DNA of 64,000 bases from Mucilaginibacter sp. Bleaf8 (GTDB lineage: Bacteria > Bacteroidota > Bacteroidia > Sphingobacteriales > Sphingobacteriaceae): the NCBI RefSeq assembly GCF_018390515.1, contig NZ_JAHBBK010000005.1, forward strand, positions 186,001 to 250,000, given 5' to 3'. Both the position numbers and the translations under genes were made by a program. Under the pieces are notes generated by a model. That model was not told the DNA's origin, made no database searches, and worked only from the letters and a program-made list of their open reading frames with translations. Numbering within the stretch: the stretch's first letter is position 1; every line of letters starts with the position of its first letter. Of this stretch, positions 33,171 through 42,307 are shown one piece after another.

Positions 33171-35666
33171 TTGAAAAATTTACTTTCGGCATTTATTGCC
33201 ATGCTGTTGCCCTTTGTTGCAGCAGCACAGTTTTCCGTATCCGGTAAAGTGATCGACCAGCAAACCGGTCAGCCTTTGCCAGGTGCTACCCTCGTTTTAA
33301 AAAGCCTGCAGTTAGCGCCCAGCACCGTAACTAACGGAACTGGCAACTATCAGTTTAGCAATATAAAAGCTGGCAGCTATGTACTTACCGTAAGCTATAT
33401 CGGTTACCAAACTGCTCAAAAAGCGTTTAATTTAAATGGCAACCTCACTGTTAACCTGCAAATAGCAAACGCTACAACACAGGTTGAGGAAGTGACCGTG
33501 AGTGCAACCCGTGCATCGGCCAACTCGCCTACTGCCTTTACCAACCTGCGCCGCAAGGATATTCAAAAAAACAATCTGGGTCAGGATTTGCCCTTTTTGC
33601 TTAATCAAACCCCATCGGTAGTTACTACTTCTGATGCCGGCGCTGGTGTTGGTTATACCGGTATCCGCATTCGCGGATCAGACGGCACGCGCACCAACGT
33701 TACCATCAACGGCATCCCCTACAACGATGCCGAAAGCCAGGGCTCTTTCTATGTAAACTTACCCGATTTTGCTTCATCCGTAGATAACATCCAGATACAA
33801 CGTGGCGTAGGTACATCAACCAACGGAGCCGGTGCTTTTGGTGCAAGTATAAATATACAAACCACTACCCGCCGCGATTCTGCTTATGCCGAATTAAACA
33901 ACGCAGCCGGTTCATACGGTACGGTTAAAAATACGGTGCAGTTAGGTACCGGCTTATTGGGTGGCAAATTCACTTTCGATGGCCGCTTGTCGCGCATTTC
34001 ATCTGATGGGTACATTGATATGGCGTCCTCTAACTTACAGTCTTACTTTTTAAGCGGTGCTTACTATGGTAAAACTAATGTTATAAGAGCCAATGTTTTT
34101 GCCGGTCATGAGCGTACTTATCAGGCCTGGAACGGTATCCCGGATTATGTTATTGGCAATAAGGCATATGCAGATAGCATTGGTGAAAATCCGCGCCGGT
34201 ATAACGAACTGGGTATTATGCCAAATGGCGACCGCTACCGTAATCAGGTAGATGATTATACCCAAAAGCATTACCAATTGCTTTACGATCAAACCATATC
34301 ACGCTCTTTATCATTCAGCGGTGCGCTGCATTATACCAGAGGTTATGGTTATTATGAAGAATATCAGGATAATGACGATTTGGCCGGAACGTATGGTATT
34401 AAACCCGTGACCATTGGTGGCGTTAAAATTACCAATACCAACCTGGTGCGCCGCCGCTGGCTGGATAATAACTTTTATGGTGTAACTTACTCATTAAAGT
34501 ATCGCACTGATGATAAATTCAACTTTATATTAGGTGGCGCATATAATAAATACGATGGCGATCATATTGGCAACGTGCTTTATACAGAGCAAAGTGCCGG
34601 TATACTTCCTAACTATGAGTACTATCGCAACAATGGCAAAAAGAACGACTTTAACATTTTTGGTCGTGCAGAATACAAGGTAGGTGACGTATTACTTTAT
34701 GGTGATTTGCAATACCGCCGCGTAAACTACAACATTCAGGGTATTGAAAATAAGATGCAGCTAATCAACAACCGGGCAACCTTCAACTTTTTTAACCCGA
34801 AAGTTGGTTTTACCTATTTGATTGATGACCATAACAACGTTTATGCCTCATTTGCTGTAGGCAACCGCGAACCTAACCGTAATGATTATACTGACCGTGC
34901 TGCCGGGCAGCCAGAGCCAAAATCGGAAAACCTGAAAGATTTTGAAGTTGGTTACCGCATCAACCAATCTAACTTTAGCGGTAGCATTAACGGCTTTTAT
35001 ATGCTGTACAAAAACCAGCTGGTACTTACTGGGCAATTGAACGATGTGGGTACACAAATACGCACTAACGTAAAAGACAGTTACCGCGCCGGTATTGAGG
35101 CCGAGGGCCGCGTGCGCATTACCCGCCAGCTAAGCTGGGGTGCTAACGCTACTGTAAGCACTAATAAAGTGAAAAATTTCACTCAAGCACTCGACAATTA
35201 CAATGCCGACTTTGAAAAGATTGACCCGGTAGTACAAACGCTTGCCAAATCTAACCTGGCGTTTTCTCCATCATTTATTGCCGGCAGCGAGCTGAGCTTT
35301 GCACCGGTTAAAAACGGCAGCATCGCTTTATTGAGCAAGTATGTAAGCAAACAATATTTAGATAATACCTCAAACACTAACCCGCAGGGCATCACCACCT
35401 CTCCTGACGTGGCTAATAATCCCTATGCGGTTAACCGCTACCTGAAATCGTACTTTGTAAATGACCTGCGGTTAAATTACAATTTCAGTGTAAAAGGCGT
35501 TAAAAATATTGGTGTTACCCTTTTGGTTAACAACCTGTTCAGTAAAAAGTATGAAGCAAACGGCGCTACCTACCCGGATGTTGAGGCCGGTCATATTATT
35601 AACTATAACTACTTCTTTCCGCAGGCGCCACGCAATTTCCTGGCCTCTGTTAACCTGAGATTTTAA
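33171..35666 (+). CDS. TonB-dependent outer-membrane receptor, thiamine-regulated
   Basis: 831 residues starting at TTG 33171; no in-frame ATG precedes it, and the next ATG would cut the signal peptide short. Signal peptide about 1-19 (ending AAAQ), CarboxypepD_reg domain (~22-105), plug domain (VEEVTVSATRASANSPTAF onward, with IRGSDGTRTNVTINGIPYND), then a 22-strand-type barrel ending in the terminal aromatic FLASVNLRF. Because a TPP riboswitch precedes it and PnuT follows by 5 bases, it most likely imports thiamine or a thiamine derivative across the outer membrane, energised by TonB-ExbBD. Confidence 0.9.
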   Translation: MKNLLSAFIAMLLPFVAAAQFSVSGKVIDQQTGQPLPGATLVLKSLQLAPSTVTNGTGNYQFSNIKAGSYVLTVSYIGYQTAQKAFNLNGNLTVNLQIANATTQVEEVTVSATRASANSPTAFTNLRRKDIQKNNLGQDLPFLLNQTPSVVTTSDAGAGVGYTGIRIRGSDGTRTNVTINGIPYNDAESQGSFYVNLPDFASSVDNIQIQRGVGTSTNGAGAFGASINIQTTTRRDSAYAELNNAAGSYGTVKNTVQLGTGLLGGKFTFDGRLSRISSDGYIDMASSNLQSYFLSGAYYGKTNVIRANVFAGHERTYQAWNGIPDYVIGNKAYADSIGENPRRYNELGIMPNGDRYRNQVDDYTQKHYQLLYDQTISRSLSFSGALHYTRGYGYYEEYQDNDDLAGTYGIKPVTIGGVKITNTNLVRRRWLDNNFYGVTYSLKYRTDDKFNFILGGAYNKYDGDHIGNVLYTEQSAGILPNYEYYRNNGKKNDFNIFGRAEYKVGDVLLYGDLQYRRVNYNIQGIENKMQLINNRATFNFFNPKVGFTYLIDDHNNVYASFAVGNREPNRNDYTDRAAGQPEPKSENLKDFEVGYRINQSNFSGSINGFYMLYKNQLVLTGQLNDVGTQIRTNVKDSYRAGIEAEGRVRITRQLSWGANATVSTNKVKNFTQALDNYNADFEKIDPVVQTLAKSNLAFSPSFIAGSELSFAPVKNGSIALLSKYVSKQYLDNTSNTNPQGITTSPDVANNPYAVNRYLKSYFVNDLRLNYNFSVKGVKNIGVTLLVNNLFSKKYEANGATYPDVEAGHIINYNYFFPQAPRNFLASVNLRF

Positions 35667-35671
35667 CCGCT

Positions 35672-36292
35672 ATGCAGCAATGGCTTGAATTACTGACCAC
35701 ACAAATACGGCACACCACTTTTTGGGAGTGGTTTGCCGTATTGCTGGGTGTAGCCGAAGTGCTGCTGGCCCGCAAAAATAAGGTATGGCTTTACCCGGCA
35801 GGTATTGCCAGCTCGGCCATTACCATTTTCCTTCTACTAAAGGTTGGCCTTTACGCCGATTCGGCACTGAACGCCTATTATGTATTGATGAGCATTTACG
35901 GCTGGGTTTTGTGGGTGTACCGGAAAGGGCAGCCACCAATACAGGTAGCCTATGCCACCCGTAAGGAATGGATGGTAACCTTACTAATTGCCTTTGGCGG
36001 CTGGGGCCTTATTTATTTGCTGCTTAAAAACTATACGCCATCAACCGTACCGGTTTGGGATGCCTGGGTATCCTCATCAGCATGGGCAGGCACCTGGCTG
36101 CTGGCCCGTCGCCGCATTGAAAACTGGCTGGTATTGAATATAAGCAACCTGTTTGCTATTCCGCTCCTGTTTCATAAAGAACTACCTCTGTTTGCGCTGC
36201 TAACAGCGTTTCTATTTATTGTAGCCATCTTTGGCTATTTGGAGTGGCGTAAAATTTATAAATCAACTCAAGCAGCCAAACAAGTTATATGA
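35672..36292 (+). CDS. pnuT: PnuT-type thiamine transporter (PnuC family)
   Basis: 206 residues, seven predicted membrane helices, no signal peptide. WFAVLLGVAEVLLARKNKVW and YVLMSIYGWVLW are the PnuC-family core; the family moves vitamin precursors by facilitated diffusion driven by intracellular phosphorylation. PnuC itself takes nicotinamide riboside, while PnuT members take thiamine. The TPP riboswitch and receptor upstream point to thiamine. Its stop overlaps the next gene's start by 4 bases (ATGA), so the two are translationally coupled. No thiamine pyrophosphokinase is adjacent. Confidence 0.88.
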   Translation: MQQWLELLTTQIRHTTFWEWFAVLLGVAEVLLARKNKVWLYPAGIASSAITIFLLLKVGLYADSALNAYYVLMSIYGWVLWVYRKGQPPIQVAYATRKEWMVTLLIAFGGWGLIYLLLKNYTPSTVPVWDAWVSSSAWAGTWLLARRRIENWLVLNISNLFAIPLLFHKELPLFALLTAFLFIVAIFGYLEWRKIYKSTQAAKQVI

Positions 36293-37395
36293 CCGCTATT
36301 CCGCATCCATCCGCTTTATTACGTAGTGATTGGGTTGATACCATCCGCAGACATGCCTTTGCGGCTGAGCAGGCCGGCTTACTACAGCCAGAACAACTGG
36401 AGCTGATTTATGAGCAACAATGGTTTAAATTATTGGTGCCTGCTGTATATGGTGGGTTAGAAATGCCATTGCCTGACCTGGTACGCCTGGAAGAAGCATT
36501 GAGCTGGGCCGATGGCAGCCTGGGCTGGGTAGTTACCTTATGTGCCGGTGCCGGCTGGTTTGGCGGCTTTTTAGCGCCCGAAACAGCCCGGCAACTTTTT
36601 GCCGATCCAAAAGTATGCCTGGCCGGTAGCGGTGCCGATTCGGGTACGGCTACAATAACCGAGAATGGATATCTGTTAAACGGCAGTTGGAAGTATGCCA
36701 GCGGCGTACGCCATGCTACGCACTTTACAGCTAATTGCGCCATTTACCAGAACGGACAGCCTGTGTTAGATGATATGGGCAAGCCAGTGATATTGCCATT
36801 TGTAGTTGATAAAGCCGATGCTGAGTTTGTACCTGCCTGGAAGTATGTAGGCATGATGGGAACCGGCAGCCATGCGTTTAATATTCATAATGTGGAGGTA
36901 AATACCAACCGGAGCTTTAAAATTGCTGCTAATGCGGCTGTAGTTGATGCCCCTTTGTACCAGTATCCATTTTTGCAATTGGCTGAAGCTACCCTGGCGG
37001 CCAACCTATCGGGCATGGCCATGCACTTTGTTGATTTGTGTGAGGATGTTTTTCAGCAAAAGTTACAACAGCCTAAGTTGACCGGCATGCAAAAAACCGT
37101 GCTACAAGATACACTGCGTGACGTAAAAGATAATTTACAGGCTATGCGCGATAGTTTTTATCAGGCGGTGGATGCTTCCTGGCAGGCTTTGCCAGACCAA
37201 CAATTGAATGAAGATAGCTTACTGAAAGCCGTAAGCCGCACCAGCAGATTGCTTGCACAGCTATCCCGCGAAAGTGTTGATTTACTGTATCCTTATTGCG
37301 GCTTACAGGCGGCATCGCCCGATACTGAAATAAACCAGGTATGGCGCGACCTGCATACTGCCAGCCAGCACTCCTTACTAACGTTTAGTGAATAA
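36289..37395 (+). CDS. Acyl-CoA-dehydrogenase-fold flavoprotein (group D monooxygenase-like) in the thiamine operon
   Basis: 368 residues, no signal peptide. The N-terminal helical domain holds LVPAVYGGLEMPLPDLVRLEEALSWADGS (~45-80). The middle beta domain holds ENGYLLNGSWKYASGVRHATHF, where the flavin side would sit. The C-terminal helical domain ends EINQVWRDLHTASQHSLL, close to the WRD-H pattern of group D flavin monooxygenases such as HsaA and DszC. The catalytic Glu of true acyl-CoA dehydrogenases is not evident. A two-component flavin-dependent oxidation is therefore more likely than acyl-CoA dehydrogenation. Coupling to pnuT behind a TPP riboswitch suggests a substrate in thiamine salvage or breakdown (inference). 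Reaction unknown. Confidence 0.75.
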   Translation: MTAIPHPSALLRSDWVDTIRRHAFAAEQAGLLQPEQLELIYEQQWFKLLVPAVYGGLEMPLPDLVRLEEALSWADGSLGWVVTLCAGAGWFGGFLAPETARQLFADPKVCLAGSGADSGTATITENGYLLNGSWKYASGVRHATHFTANCAIYQNGQPVLDDMGKPVILPFVVDKADAEFVPAWKYVGMMGTGSHAFNIHNVEVNTNRSFKIAANAAVVDAPLYQYPFLQLAEATLAANLSGMAMHFVDLCEDVFQQKLQQPKLTGMQKTVLQDTLRDVKDNLQAMRDSFYQAVDASWQALPDQQLNEDSLLKAVSRTSRLLAQLSRESVDLLYPYCGLQAASPDTEINQVWRDLHTASQHSLLTFSE

Positions 37396-37410
37396 CTGAT
37401 AGATTACATA

Positions 37411-37449
37411 ACAGAATATCCCGGTGGTAATACTATCGGGATTTTCTGT
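37411..37449. terminator. Convergent terminator, thiamine operon / mannan operon
   Basis: ACAGAATATCCCG pairs with CGGGATTTTCTGT (one mismatch) around a ~13-base loop, between the flavoprotein stop and the GH26 stop. Confidence 0.6.
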
Positions 37450-37457
37450 TTGTTGGG

Positions 37458-38594
37458 TTACTTTACTTTTTCGGGTAAAATATAGTGCCCATATACGGCC
37501 AACGGCGTAAGTCGGTTTTGAAAGATATTGACCGGGTTATTAAAAAACTTAACAAAATCCTGCTCGCTTACCTGCCCTGGATAAGGCGTGTAATAATGAT
37601 CGGGCCGGCCATTGCGCCAGGCCAGCACGTAGGCTGTTTTGTTATTTTTTTGCAGTTCGGGCAGCAGTACGGTAGTCCACCAGTTGGCCATGGGTATCTG
37701 CTCATAACCGGTTTCGGCCAGGCAGGTCACTTTATGATGTTCGGCAGCAATTTCTTGCTGCAGGGCGAGGCGCATTCCTAACTTTTGTTGATAGTCGGGT
37801 ACACTTTTGTAGCAATAGTTATCAAAGCCAATAAAGTCTACATACGCATCGCCCGGGTAACGGGCCAAAAAATCAGCCTTGGTATCAAAATCAGCTACCG
37901 AGTATACTATCAAAAAGTTATAAATCTTTTTCTGCTGACGGAGGTAATCCACCGTGAAACGCCATAGCTCTTTAAACTCATCAGGCGTACAGGTATTGCG
38001 GCACCACCAAAACCAGTTGCCCGTTAGCTCATGAAACGGGCGAAACAGGATAGGAATAGCCTCGCCATTATCGCCTTTTAAGCTGCGTACATAACCAGCC
38101 ACATGATCGAGGTACTGTATGTATTTGGCATGAGCACTGCCGCCTGGTAAAATCTCTTTTACGGAATTGTGCGTGGTATCCCAGGCTGTTTTATCATTAA
38201 ACGGGTTATCCATGTGCCAGCAAAAAGTATTGATACCACCACGGCGGTAGGCTTGTTGCACCAGCTTGCGTTGCAGTTTAAACGGGGTGCCGTTAATATC
38301 CAGTTTGCTGTTATGTTCCAAACGGGCAAAATCCCAGCCGTATATAGCCGGATACGCCCCGGTCACACTTTTCACATCCGACCGGTTGGCATCAAACTTC
38401 CAGCCTACGCCATAAGCCGTATCATCATGATGACCAAACATCACCCCGGCCCCTTGCAGGCGCTGCATACTGGCAAACAAAAAGCGGGTTTCGGGCGTAG
38501 CCTGCGGGTCGGAAGGTGCATAAATTTGTGCCCTTGCATTGTCGCCGCAATAAAGCAATGCCCCCAGTAAAGCTATCTTTAACAAACGTTTCAT
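37458..38594 (-). CDS. GH26 endo-beta-1,4-mannanase
   Basis: 378 residues from ATG 38594; the frame also has a TTG three codons upstream. Signal peptide 1-22 (ending ARAQ). GH26 signatures: MFGHHDDTAYG near the start, ILFRPFHELTGNWFWW with acid/base Glu189, and CLAETGYEQ with nucleophile Glu294. Family members cut beta-1,4-mannan, and Bacteroides relatives in equivalent loci release mannobiose. It is the last gene of the minus-strand mannan operon, 15 bases after the GH27 stop. Confidence 0.93.
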   Translation of the reverse strand: MKRLLKIALLGALLYCGDNARAQIYAPSDPQATPETRFLFASMQRLQGAGVMFGHHDDTAYGVGWKFDANRSDVKSVTGAYPAIYGWDFARLEHNSKLDINGTPFKLQRKLVQQAYRRGGINTFCWHMDNPFNDKTAWDTTHNSVKEILPGGSAHAKYIQYLDHVAGYVRSLKGDNGEAIPILFRPFHELTGNWFWWCRNTCTPDEFKELWRFTVDYLRQQKKIYNFLIVYSVADFDTKADFLARYPGDAYVDFIGFDNYCYKSVPDYQQKLGMRLALQQEIAAEHHKVTCLAETGYEQIPMANWWTTVLLPELQKNNKTAYVLAWRNGRPDHYYTPYPGQVSEQDFVKFFNNPVNIFQNRLTPLAVYGHYILPEKVK

Positions 38595-38609
38595 TGATTG
38601 CAACTACAG

Positions 38610-39872
38610 TTATTTGGTTAGCGTTAGCAGCACCACATCATGCGCCGGAATAGTTTGCCTGAAAGCTTTTTTAGTAGTACCAACATCCTTTTTAGCCCAA
38701 ACATCATGTAGCTTATAGGTTGATTGGGTAAAGTCGGCTCCGCGCTTTGAAAAGCTATCGTTTAGTGCATTTTGTGCCCAAACGTGGTTAAGCGCCTGCG
38801 GTTTATCGCTACGGTTCAAAAAGCATACAGCCCACTTGCCATTACTTAAGGGCTTGATCCATGTTTCTAAACCATTAACCGCCGAGCTACGGTAAGCTGC
38901 AATGCCCAACTTATCCTGATCAATCGCTACCAGTTCTTTATTGGTTAAAATGCTTTTGGTTTGTTCGCTCATTTTACGCAGATCATTACCTGCTACCAAC
39001 GGGGCCGACAGTATACACCACATGGTGAAATGTGCCTTGTCTTCTGTAGGGCTCATGCCATTACCAACTTCCAGCATATCCGGGTCATTCCAATGGTTTG
39101 GCCCGTTAAATTGCCGTATGGCGGGTTGTTTATCTACAATGGTTAACACGCTTAAGGCCGTCCAGGTGCCCATGTGCTTATCCTTATCAAAGTTAGCGGT
39201 AATATCGCCTGTGGCACGATACATTTCGCCCACACCGTTTGCCCAAAGCCAGGGCTGGTGGTTACCCCATTCGCATAAACTAAATAAAACAGGCCGGCCG
39301 GTTGCCTGCAATGCACGGGCCATAGTAATATAGGCCTCACGGGCGTTCAGGCTATCAGTATTACACCAGTCATATTTCAAAAAGTCCACACCCCATGAGG
39401 CGTAAAGGCGGGCATCTTCATACTCATGCCCCCGGGTACCCGGATAGCCGGCGCAGGTACGGTCGCCTGCACAATTATATATACCAAACTTTAATCCTTT
39501 TGAGTGTACATAATCGGCAAAGGCTTTCATCCCTGATGGAAATTTTTTAGGATCGGCTTCCAACTGCCCGTTTTTATCACGCTCCATTGACATCCAGCCG
39601 TCATCCAGCGTAAAATACTGGTAACCGGCATCGCGCATGCCCGATGCCACATAAGTATCTACCATATCACGCAGCAGCTTTTCGTCGATACGGGTTTGAA
39701 AAGTATTCCAGCTGTTCCAGCCCATGGGTGGGGTTGGCGCGAGGTTAGTCACTTTAGCATTGGCCGATTTTTGCACCTGTACCGGCGCTTCTTCTTGTGC
39801 AAACACGGCCGTACCTGTTAAAAAGCCCAGTAAGCCAGTAAGCGCTATTCGTTTATACATATTCATCATCAT
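38610..39872 (-). CDS. GH27 alpha-galactosidase
   Basis: 420 residues; three consecutive ATG codons open the frame, and the signal peptide ends VFAQ near residue 26. The barrel opens TPPMGWNSWNTF (47-58). FLKYDWCNTDS holds nucleophile Asp168, and NHWNDPDMLEVG holds acid/base Asp265. It removes alpha-1,6-galactose side chains, so galactomannan is a likely substrate of the locus. A C-terminal beta domain completes the usual length. It lies 21 bases after the epimerase gene. Confidence 0.95.
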   Translation of the reverse strand: MMMNMYKRIALTGLLGFLTGTAVFAQEEAPVQVQKSANAKVTNLAPTPPMGWNSWNTFQTRIDEKLLRDMVDTYVASGMRDAGYQYFTLDDGWMSMERDKNGQLEADPKKFPSGMKAFADYVHSKGLKFGIYNCAGDRTCAGYPGTRGHEYEDARLYASWGVDFLKYDWCNTDSLNAREAYITMARALQATGRPVLFSLCEWGNHQPWLWANGVGEMYRATGDITANFDKDKHMGTWTALSVLTIVDKQPAIRQFNGPNHWNDPDMLEVGNGMSPTEDKAHFTMWCILSAPLVAGNDLRKMSEQTKSILTNKELVAIDQDKLGIAAYRSSAVNGLETWIKPLSNGKWAVCFLNRSDKPQALNHVWAQNALNDSFSKRGADFTQSTYKLHDVWAKKDVGTTKKAFRQTIPAHDVVLLTLTK

Positions 39873-39893
39873 AGGTTTTAGTGATTCTGTTGG

Positions 39894-41111
39894 TTAGTTT
39901 ACTTGGTTTAAACGTTTGGCTATTTCTATACAAGCCCGGCTATTGTGGTACGGGCATTTCCACAAACCCGCTTTATCTTCGCCCGGCATCAGGCTTCCAT
40001 CGGCATAAATGCCCCACACCCACTCGCCGCCGCTTTGATCCAAAATATGTATTTTTACAAACGCCCAATTGCGTAAGGATAGCGTAGCATAGCGATCATC
40101 TTTACTGATTTGCCATGCGTTCATAAAGCCCACCATCGCTTCTGATTGTACCCACCAATGCTTTTCTTTTATCAAATGATTTTGGGTAGGTTCGTATTCA
40201 TACCATAAGCCACCATCAGTATCCACCCCTTCAATTGCAGCATTGGCCATTTGAACAGCGAGCGATTTTAACTTTTCAATTAGTTCGTGATCTTCAATTA
40301 CCTCTGCTGCTTCCAGCAACAGCCATGCAGCTTCAATGTCGTGTCCGTAAGATATCGTATCAGAGCGGCGGTTCCACCGCTCATCAAAAAACAGCACGAG
40401 GTGACCACTTTTTACATCTACAATATAATCCAGAAAGTTATGTAACAGGGTAACCATTTGCTGTTTTAATTCTGCATCGGGCCAAATACGGTATAAGTTG
40501 GTGTAAGCCTCCAGCACATGCAGGTGCGTGTTCATGGTTTTCTTTTCGTTGGCATCTTTGGCGCTCAGGCGCAGGTCTTCTGTCTCCTGCCACTCGCGGG
40601 TAAAGGCTTCAAAATAGCCGGTAAGCTCCGTATCATAACTTTTATTAACCAGTAACCTGTAAAGATTAATGGCCTGTTCTTTCGCCTCCTGCTCTCCTGA
40701 GACGATATAATATTCTGCTAATGCATAAATAACAAAGGCGTTAGCATACACTTGTTTCTTCGTATCCAAAGGCTGGCCCTGGTAATTAACCGTCCAGTAA
40801 ACGCCGCCATGTTGTGGATCAATAAAATGCTTTACTATATAGGCATAAGCCCTGCGCGCCTCACTCAGGTAGGTTTCATTAAATTCATGATTACAAGCAG
40901 CCGAAAAAGCCCACAGCACACGAGCATGCAATACAGCACCTTTAGGTGCCTCAGCATCAACCTTATTTTCATGATCTATCTTTCCGTAATAACCGCCGTT
41001 TTCATGATCGGGCGTATATTGCAGCCAATAGCTCAATATATTGTGTAGTTCGGCGGTTACCTCCTGCCGGTACTGTTGCAATTGCTGGTTAATAATCAAT
41101 TCGTTTAGCAT
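39894..41111 (-). CDS. Cellobiose/mannobiose 2-epimerase (AGE family)
   Basis: 405 residues without signal peptide, so cytoplasmic. The (alpha/alpha)6 barrel of the AGE family is indicated by NILSYWLQYTPDHENGGYYGKID, RVLWAFSAA, HGGVYWTVNYQG, SYGHDIEAAWLLLEAAE and KCPYHNSRACIEIAKRL, which carry the conserved catalytic His residues. In known mannan loci this enzyme epimerises the reducing end of beta-1,4-mannobiose to give mannosyl-glucose, the substrate of the GH130 enzyme encoded 4 bases upstream. The pairing with GH130_1 supports that activity over cellobiose. Confidence 0.93.
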   Translation of the reverse strand: MLNELIINQQLQQYRQEVTAELHNILSYWLQYTPDHENGGYYGKIDHENKVDAEAPKGAVLHARVLWAFSAACNHEFNETYLSEARRAYAYIVKHFIDPQHGGVYWTVNYQGQPLDTKKQVYANAFVIYALAEYYIVSGEQEAKEQAINLYRLLVNKSYDTELTGYFEAFTREWQETEDLRLSAKDANEKKTMNTHLHVLEAYTNLYRIWPDAELKQQMVTLLHNFLDYIVDVKSGHLVLFFDERWNRRSDTISYGHDIEAAWLLLEAAEVIEDHELIEKLKSLAVQMANAAIEGVDTDGGLWYEYEPTQNHLIKEKHWWVQSEAMVGFMNAWQISKDDRYATLSLRNWAFVKIHILDQSGGEWVWGIYADGSLMPGEDKAGLWKCPYHNSRACIEIAKRLNQVN

Positions 41112-41115
41112 CCCA

Positions 41116-42303
41116 TTATTCTTGTACTAAAGCTGCCTGCTTGTTATGATCAATCAGTTTATAAATGGATTGTACCGAGGTAGCCGAACGGAAACCATCG
41201 GCAGGGGTATTCATTACATAATCCACCAGCTTATCAACTGTTGATACGGCCACATGCATACGCGTATCCGATGATGCGTAATAGATATATACCGTTCCGT
41301 CATCATCCTTGATCCAGCCGTTGCAGAACACAACGTTAGATACATCGCCTACACGCTCTTCGCCCTCGGGGGCTAAAAAGTAGCCGGCAGGCTTATAAAT
41401 CACTTTCGTCAGATCATTTAAGTCGGTCATGAACATATACAAAACGTAGCGCAGGCCGGCTGCCGTATTGCGTACGCCATGCGCCAAATGCAGCCAGCCT
41501 TTTTCAGTTTTGATGGGGGCCGGCCCCTGGCCGTTCTTAGCTTCATAAACCGTATGGTAATTTTTATTATCGATGATAACTTCCTGATCAATAACCGGGT
41601 GAGTAATATCATCACACAAGCCGAAACCGATGCCACCGCCGGTACCGGCTTCGATAAAGCTATCCTGCGGGCGGGTATAGAATGCGTATTTACCTTCTAC
41701 AAAATCGGGGTGCAACACTACGTTGCGTTGCTGTGCGGATCTGGTTTGCAAATCGGGCAGGCGCTCCCAGTTTACCATATCTTTGGTACGGGCAATGCCG
41801 CAGGCAGCCACCGCCATCGACTGATCATACGCCGGGGCTGAAGGATCGCGCCGCTCGGTGCAAAACAAGCCATATATCCAGCCATCTTCATGCCCGGTTA
41901 AGCGAATGTCATATACATTAGTATCAGGTTCATCCGTTTCGGGCATGGTAACCGGGTACTCCCAAAACTTAAAGTTATCCACCCCGTTGAGACTCTCAGC
42001 CACCGCAAAAAACGATTTACGATCAACGCCTTCAACCCTGGCCACCATCAAATATTTATTGTTCCACTTAATGGCCCCGGCATTAAACACACCGTTAACG
42101 CCAATACGCTCCATTAAAAACGGATTACTTTCGGGATTAAAATCGTACCGCCAGTTAAGCGGAGCATGTTCGGCCGTAAGCACAGGGAAACGGTAACGCT
42201 GATAAATGCCGTTGGTACTTTCAACAGGCTCGTTAGCCCTGCTGAGTAGCTGCTGATGCTTATGCTGGAGTTGGTTCAGTTTAGCTTCAAAATCCTGTAT
42301 CAT
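41116..42303 (-). CDS. GH130 4-O-beta-D-mannosyl-D-glucose phosphorylase
   Basis: 395 residues, no signal peptide. It converts mannosyl-glucose and phosphate to mannose-1-phosphate and glucose. The five-bladed propeller starts after a helical N-terminal arm; NVYDIRLTGHEDGW holds the catalytic Asp132, matching the proton-donor Asp of the Bacteroides fragilis enzyme. Other conserved parts are VNGVFNAGAIKWNNKYLMVAR and APIKTEKGWLHLAHGVR (phosphate site). It is 4 bases from each neighbour in the operon. Confidence 0.95.
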   Translation of the reverse strand: MIQDFEAKLNQLQHKHQQLLSRANEPVESTNGIYQRYRFPVLTAEHAPLNWRYDFNPESNPFLMERIGVNGVFNAGAIKWNNKYLMVARVEGVDRKSFFAVAESLNGVDNFKFWEYPVTMPETDEPDTNVYDIRLTGHEDGWIYGLFCTERRDPSAPAYDQSMAVAACGIARTKDMVNWERLPDLQTRSAQQRNVVLHPDFVEGKYAFYTRPQDSFIEAGTGGGIGFGLCDDITHPVIDQEVIIDNKNYHTVYEAKNGQGPAPIKTEKGWLHLAHGVRNTAAGLRYVLYMFMTDLNDLTKVIYKPAGYFLAPEGEERVGDVSNVVFCNGWIKDDDGTVYIYYASSDTRMHVAVSTVDKLVDYVMNTPADGFRSATSVQSIYKLIDHNKQAALVQE

Positions 42304-42307
42304 ATCA

